Source: Linnemannia hyalina
Taxonomy: Eukaryota; Mortierellomycota; Mortierellomycetes; Mortierellales; Mortierellaceae
Length of the DNA stretch: 64,000 nt
Reading direction: 5' to 3'
NCBI GenBank assembly: GCA_019671135.1
Contig: JAHRHY010000019.1
Location: 372,001-436,000, forward strand
Shown: positions 59,096 through 64,000 of the stretch, in pieces
Layout: the number at the start of each line of letters is the position of its first letter
How positions within the stretch are numbered: the stretch's first letter is position 1
The notes under the pieces: generated by a model
Database searches by the model: none
What the model was told of the DNA's origin: nothing
Seen by the model: only the letters and a program-made list of their open reading frames with translations
Translations under genes and position numbers: made by a program

Positions 59096-59948
59096 TGGGG
59101 CTTGAGGGTGAGGAGGGCATCACTTCCTCCTTGCACCCTAACTTGCCACTAAAGCGATATGGATGACAGTAATTAAATCTCTGATGATTAGTACATAGTA
59201 TACTCGTAACCATGATGAGACAATCACTCAAGAACAAAAGCGCAGGAGAGCGTGGGAACTGGGAACCCTGGAGTTGTGTAAAGAACGCAAGGAAGGAAGC
59301 AAGAGAGCGTGGGACCTGGGAAACGAAGAGCGTGGGACCTGGGAAACGAAGAGTGTGTAAAGAAGGGGAAGAAAGAGTAAAAAAAAGTAGCGCAAACGTA
59401 AACGCTCACCCCCACAGAAAAAGACGAGGAGGGGGCAAAAAGAAAGCAAGTCAGACGCGCAACCCATACACGACAACTCAAAAGAAAAGGATTCCGGAGA
59501 GCGTGGGAGCTGGAAAACGACGTGGAGTTTAAGAACGAACAAAACAAGCAGGGCAAACACAAACGCTCACCCCCACAGAAAAAGAAGAAGAAGGAACAAA
59601 AAGAAGGCAAGGCGTGTGCTCTTGCACAAAAACACGAAGAAGGAAGAAAGAAACTAGGACAAAACAACGCACACGCGCACCCAACAACGAGAAACAACGA
59701 GATAAGGAAAGTAGAACGGGAAAGAAAGTGTGGGAGAGGATATACAACGCGAAAAACAGACACACCCTCTTTCGTTTTCTGTTCCTGAGAAAGGGAGGAA
59801 AGGAAAGGAAGGAAAGGGAAGGGAGGAAAGGAAAGGAAATGGAAGAGAAGGAAGGTGGTTTTCTTACCAGGTCAGCGGCGGTTTCCAGAAGAGGAGTGAA
59901 GAAGAAAGAGAAGAAAAGAAAACAACTGTTTTGGCCAGGGAGATTGCC

Positions 59949-59969
59949 TTTTATACCACGTGGCACGTG
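59949..59969 (-). promoter_or_regulatory. TATA box with two CACGTG boxes, left arm
   Basis: Minus-strand TATAAAA (59955-59949) preceded by two CACGTG hexamers (59969-59964 and 59962-59957) seven bases apart. Exact mirror of 60428-60448. Confidence 0.65.
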
Positions 59970-60126
59970 CAAGCAAATATTACTGCGTCATCTTGGGTGG
60001 CAAAGAGCAAGGGCGAGTGCGTGTGTAACTAGAGGGGTGGTTGACAGGGCTCTCAAAAAGGAAGTATACGAAAAGGTTTCCCATGCAATATGGGATATTC
60101 CCATCTCTCTAAACGCAGGACCTTCT

Positions 60127-60270
60127 CCATTGACCATGAACCAACCTTTGTCTGACTCTTGTTTCATTCGTCATCCATGGCCTCTCTCCGCACCTCTTAT
60201 TTCCCTTTCTTAATGCCTCTTCTGTCCTTCTCCAAGTAAAGGATGGTTGCATGGTCAATGGGTCCATGAT
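60127..60270. other. Palindrome centre (loop) with imperfect inner stem
   Basis: About 144 bases separate the perfect arms. The ends still pair imperfectly: CCATTGACCATG at 60127 is matched by CATGGTCAATGG at 60250, offset by nine extra bases (gtccatgat) on the right. That leaves about 88 bases of true loop. Confidence 0.85.
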
Positions 60271-60427
60271 AGAAGGTCCTGCGTTTAGAGAGATGGGAAT
60301 ATCCCATATTGCATGGGAAACCTTTTCGTATACTTCCTTTTTGAGAGCCCTGTCAACCACCCCTCTAGTTACACACGCACTCGCCCTTGCTCTTTGCCAC
60401 CCAAGATGACGCAGTAATATTTGCTTG

Positions 60428-60448
60428 CACGTGCCACGTGGTATAAAA
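60428..60448 (+). promoter_or_regulatory. TATA box with two CACGTG boxes, right arm
   Basis: CACGTG at 60428-60433 and 60435-60440 directly abut TATAAAA at 60442-60448. CACGTG is the core site of bHLH factors in fungi. The arrangement fires away from the palindrome centre, and the mirror copy fires the other way. Confidence 0.65.
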
Positions 60449-60529
60449 GGCAATCTCCCTGGCCAAAACAGTTGTTTTCTTTTCTTCTCTTTCTTCTTCA
60501 CTCCTCTTCTGGAAACCGCCGCTGACCTG

Positions 60530-60612
60530 GTAAGAAAACCACCTTCCTTCTCTTCCATTTCCTTTCCTTTCCTCCCTTCCCTTTCCTTCCTTTCCTTTCC
60601 TCCCTTTCTCAG
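60530..60612 (+). other. Well-formed intron in the right arm (mirror at 59785-59867)
   Basis: GTAAGA donor after CTGACCTG, an uninterrupted CCTTTCC-type polypyrimidine stretch, and a TTTCTCAG acceptor, 83 bases, starting 82 bases downstream of the TATA box. The left arm has the mirror copy. A transcript from the TATA box would have a short 5' exon with no ATG. Confidence 0.55.
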
Positions 60613-61301
60613 GAACAGAAAACGAAAGAGGGTGTGTCTGTTTTTCGCGTTGTATATCCTCTCCCACACTTTCTTTCCCGTTCTACTTTCCTTATCTCGT
60701 TGTTTCTCGTTGTTGGGTGCGCGTGTGCGTTGTTTTGTCCTAGTTTCTTTCTTCCTTCTTCGTGTTTTTGTGCAAGAGCACACGCCTTGCCTTCTTTTTG
60801 TTCCTTCTTCTTCTTTTTCTGTGGGGGTGAGCGTTTGTGTTTGCCCTGCTTGTTTTGTTCGTTCTTAAACTCCACGTCGTTTTCCAGCTCCCACGCTCTC
60901 CGGAATCCTTTTCTTTTGAGTTGTCGTGTATGGGTTGCGCGTCTGACTTGCTTTCTTTTTGCCCCCTCCTCGTCTTTTTCTGTGGGGGTGAGCGTTTACG
61001 TTTGCGCTACTTTTTTTTACTCTTTCTTCCCCTTCTTTACACACTCTTCGTTTCCCAGGTCCCACGCTCTTCGTTTCCCAGGTCCCACGCTCTCTTGCTT
61101 CCTTCCTTGCGTTCTTTACACAACTCCAGGGTTCCCAGTTCCCACGCTCTCCTGCGCTTTTGTTCTTGAGTGATTGTCTCATCATGGTTACGAGTATACT
61201 ATGTACTAATCATCAGAGATTTAATTACTGTCATCCATATCGCTTTAGTGGCAAGTTAGGGTGCAAGGAGGAAGTGATGCCCTCCTCACCCTCAAGCCCC
61301 A

Positions 61302-61757
61302 GGTCTACCAAGAGAGAAGGGTTGAGTAGAGTCGAGCTTGCTCCTCCTCCCCTGATATGCAGGTGTAAGCAGAGTTGAGCTGGCTCCTCTTCTTACACCC
61401 AGCCGTCCCCCCCTTAGTGGGTTGAGTAGAGTCGAGCTTGCTCCTCCTCCCCTAGATATGCAGGTGTAAGTAGAGTTGAGCTGGCTCCTCTTCTTACACC
61501 CAGCCGCCTCCCCTCACAGGGTTGAGTAGAGTCGAGCTTGCTCCTCCTCCCCTGCCTAGATAGGCGGGTGTAAGTAGAGTTGAGCTGGCTCCTCATTACA
61601 CCCGCCTGCCTCCCTCCAAAGGGTTTTTTTCTCCTCCCCTGCCTAGATAGGCGGGTGTAAGTAGAGTTGAGCTGGCTCCTCCTTATACCCGCCCCTGCCA
61701 AGATAGGGTGTAACAAGAGTCGAGCGTTGCTCCTCGTTACACCCGCCTCCACCGTCT
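61302..61757. repeat. About 100-bp complex tandem repeats, right arm
   Basis: Exact mirror of 58640-59095. Each unit holds a short inverted motif (gagccagctc / gagctggctc), so single strands could fold locally. Confidence 0.85.
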
Positions 61758-62109
61758 GGACCGACGCCTAGTAAGATAAATACCCCCCTTCCCTTCCCTT
61801 CTCGTCCCTTCCCTTCAAGCAACAGGAAAAGAAAGTGGGTGCGCGCGTGGGTGTAGTTAGTTTTTTCTCTACACATAATTTTCGTAGCCCGAACGTTTTA
61901 CTAATCAGAAAGCTTCTTTATCATCGTATCACTTTAGTGACAAGAGGGTATCAGGAAGGGGTCGAAAGGAGTCACTACCCCCCCCCCCTGTCCCCCTCAG
62001 GGGGCGTCTGGTCCTCCCAGCACTGGTAAATGCTGTTGGAGGAAGACGTAATGGGGGTGCTAATCTATGTTATGTTGCATGTCTTCTTTTTTTTAGGATG
62101 GGAGTCGCT

Positions 62110-62640
62110 CTATGCCTATGTTGACTTGCACACAGTCTGAGGCTCTATGCCTATGATGACTTGCATACAGTCTGAGGCTCTACGCCTATAATGACTTGCA
62201 TACAGTCTGAGGCTCTACGCCTATGATGACTTGCATACAGTCTGAGGCTCTATGCCTCTGATGACTTGCACACAGTCTGAGGCTCTATGCCTATGATGAC
62301 TTGCACACAGTCTGAGGCTCTATGCCCATGATGACTTGCACAAGTCTGAGGCTCTACGCCTGTGATGACACTTGCATACAGTCTGAGGCTCTACGCCTAT
62401 GATGACACTTGCACAAAGTCTGAGGCTCTATGCCTATGATTACTTGCACACAGTCTGAGGCGCTATGCTTATGATGACACTTGCACAAAACCTGAGGCGC
62501 TACGTCTATGATGACATTTGCACAAAGTCTAAGGCGTTATGTCTATGATGACACTTGCACACAGTCTGAGGCTCTATGCCTATGATGACTTGCATATAGT
62601 CTGAGACACTATGCCTGTGATGACTTATACAAAGTCTGAA
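62110..62640. repeat. 35-38 bp minisatellite, right arm, about 14-15 copies
   Basis: Inverted version of the array at 57615-58285 but about 144 bases (four units) shorter, the largest length difference between the arms. Confidence 0.93.
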
Positions 62641-63060
62641 GCGCTCTGTTCAATGCGAACTTCCTTTTTTTTATGGAATTATGAGGCATTGTAGGCAACT
62701 GAGGGCTTGCTTTTTTTTTTTGTTCTTTGTTCTTTGTTCCTTTTTTTTGTTGCTTCTTTTTTCTGTTGCTTCTTTTTTTTTGTTCCTTGCTTTTATTTCT
62801 TCTTTCTTTTGTGAGGTATTATTGGTAACTGAGGGAAAATATTTTCTCTACTACGGCGACGTGAGGCATTAGTGTCCCCCACGAGCTGAGTAGGGGCCAA
62901 ATCGGAGCAGAAGAGGGGGATAGAAGAAGTGGTGGCAAGAGTGTGCGGAGGTGAAGGTGTGGTAGGATCTTGACGGAACGCCTCGTGTGCATCTTTAGCG
63001 TGAAAGGAAAGAGGTTTGTTGAAGGAGAGTGCTGGGCTGGTGGGAGAGTACTTTTACAGG

Positions 63061-63092
<32 letters not shown>

Positions 63093-63789
63093 GGAACGGA
63101 GTGCCGCGTGTTAAAGTGCCGGGAGCTGGCTGTAAGGGGGAAATGTTTGCAATCCTCTCAACTGATCAATTGTGAACCGTTTATTATTATTTTTCTCCCC
63201 CAAAAGTCGCGTCTAATTATCATTGAGGATGATGATTCCTGAGTATTTGAACATGACAGAGAGATCCTTGTATCTTGAATAAAAAGAAAAGAGGAGCGAC
63301 GATATGTCATACATCCGTCAGTTTGCTCTTTGGTACCAGGAAGTCAAGTAGAAATGAAGGCACTCAACCATCGGACGAGGAACAACCTTCCCTCGCCTCG
63401 ACCTCCGTGCGAGTCAAGGTCCCTCCCACTCCCACCCACATATCCAACACTCGAGTCGTAATGGAACAAGGCTTCTTCGCCAACTAACCATCGCCCACAA
63501 TGATGACCAACCCACGTCACTACTTGCAACGAGTTTGGAACAAAGGAAGAGAGAGAGAGAGAAGGAACGGGTGAAGAAGCGGGTGGACGAGCACTAACAA
63601 GGGATGGCATGAGGAACGAAATACAAGAGCATATTGTCTTTTAATAAAGAAAATGGGACTATGGACGAGGAAACTGACTATCCCCCCCCCGATGAGATCA
63701 ACGAATGTCCTACAAAGGACGGACTATTCGCATTGTCTACGGTGCCACATCCATATGTGTGTGACTCTTCTTTTAAATCGCATATTTAA

Positions 63790-64000
63790 CAGTGCTTATT
63801 GGAAGGCGGATCATTGAATACATTGGATGGCGAAAGTTCTCGACGCGTCGCGTTTTTTTTTTCTTTTTCTTTCTTTCTCTTTTGTTCCCCCTTTCCGCCA
63901 AACACACAAGGAACTTCATCCATCAGCTCTCTTCCTTTCCATCACGTCCTCCTGGAACATGACCCCTCCCGCTATTCAACGACACATTTACTCATAAAAA
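63790..64000. other. Right edge, no gene recognised
   Basis: A CT/T-rich run at 63850-63890 resembles a gene leader, and an ATG at 63959 opens 12 codons only. A gene may begin beyond the window. Confidence 0.4.

Larger units (their letters stand above)
56446..60126 (-). repeat. Left arm of a 7.3-kb palindrome
   Basis: The left arm is the reverse complement of 60271-63777. Pairing follows position sum 120397 across the inner about 1.8 kb (for example 59972 with 60425 and 58368 with 62029), with no difference found in the blocks I compared. It shifts to 120253 beyond the minisatellite, and to about 120248 and 120242 beyond the A/T tract and a CT run, so the arms differ by indels of about 144, 5 and 6 bases. 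Outer few hundred bases carry substitutions and an about 20-base indel. Confidence 0.93.
60271..63777 (+). repeat. Right arm of the 7.3-kb palindrome
   Basis: Inverted copy of 56446-60126. Read outward (plus strand) it contains in order: promoter-like block, intron, pyrimidine-rich transcript-like region, about 100-bp repeats, G/C homopolymer, 35-38 bp minisatellite, T tract, and the outer segment that also occurs at 6345-6580. Confidence 0.93.

Noticed and set aside
59614..60213. Lys/Arg/Glu-rich frames antisense to the palindrome transcript-like region
   Set aside because: They are the complement of the pyrimidine tract, with no domain and no good start.
60634..61173. 180-codon frame in the palindrome arm (mirror at 59224-59763), also open through the candidate intron
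   Set aside because: It lacks an ATG in frame, and composition (Phe/Ser/Cys/Leu) reflects pyrimidine-rich DNA.
56446..63777. Missed-adapter or chimeric-read artefact as the origin of the palindrome
   Set aside because: Not excluded, but arm-to-arm substitutions and several indels towards the outer ends are hard to explain by one read-through molecule.
1..64000. tRNA, rRNA or snRNA genes
   Set aside because: No convincing T-loop GGTTCGAATCC-type box pairs, rRNA stretches or U1/U2/U6 5' signatures were seen. A covariance-model search would be decisive.

Overview
The window looks like nuclear DNA of an early-diverging fungus, most likely Mortierellomycota (Mortierella/Linnemannia type). Genes are split by short GT-AG introns with a T/A-rich acceptor (often ATAG). 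Starts sit behind long pyrimidine-rich leaders. Several proteins are of kinds I associate with that group: an F-box/LRR protein, a Kelch membrane protein, and the multi-exon family at the left end. Many spliced models were assembled by hand from donor/acceptor motifs and reading phase, so single splice sites can be off by a base or two.

Layout. 0-7 kb: a CA microsatellite with a 9-bp minisatellite, then a minus-strand gene of at least nine candidate exons with a PD-(D/E)xK-like core that may be partly decayed, then low-information DNA with a stray piece of the repeat that forms the large palindrome at the other end. 7-21 kb: a thioredoxin-like protein without a CxxC site, an FMP32/CCDC90-type mitochondrial protein, a very large unrecognised helical protein using GC-AG introns, a Kelch single-pass membrane protein, an F-box/LRR protein, and the U5 snRNP 40-kDa WD40 protein. 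21-29 kb: about 7.6 kb in which I find no gene I can defend. 29-38 kb: a HAL4/SAT4-type kinase, a fungal member of the KIAA0930/DUF2045 family, SND2/TMEM208 and a small hypothetical protein. 38-51 kb: a run of minus-strand genes: two adjacent F-box/PP2-lectin paralogues, an AAGAB (p34 adaptin-binding) homologue, the glutamate-cysteine ligase modifier subunit, RWDD1/Gir2 and a very divergent Arf-like protein. 51-56 kb: a small C2H2 zinc-finger protein, a small cysteine-containing secreted protein, a dead Tc1/mariner transposase and an intronless PEP-mutase/isocitrate-lyase family enzyme.

56.4-63.8 kb is the outstanding structure: a 7.3-kb near-perfect palindrome (two arms of about 3.6 kb around a short loop). 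Each arm carries an outward-facing promoter-like block (two CACGTG boxes and a TATA box), a well-formed intron, a block of about 100-bp repeats, and a 35-38 bp minisatellite whose copy number differs between arms. It codes for nothing recognisable. A diverged copy of its outer end lies at about 6.35-6.58 kb, so the sequence has moved or been copied at least once.

The genes do not form a pathway. They are housekeeping functions (splicing, ER targeting, glutathione synthesis, translation-linked RWD protein, clathrin-adaptor assembly, mitochondrial scaffold) mixed with expanded accessory families (F-box proteins, Kelch, PD-(D/E)xK-like family, secreted small protein).
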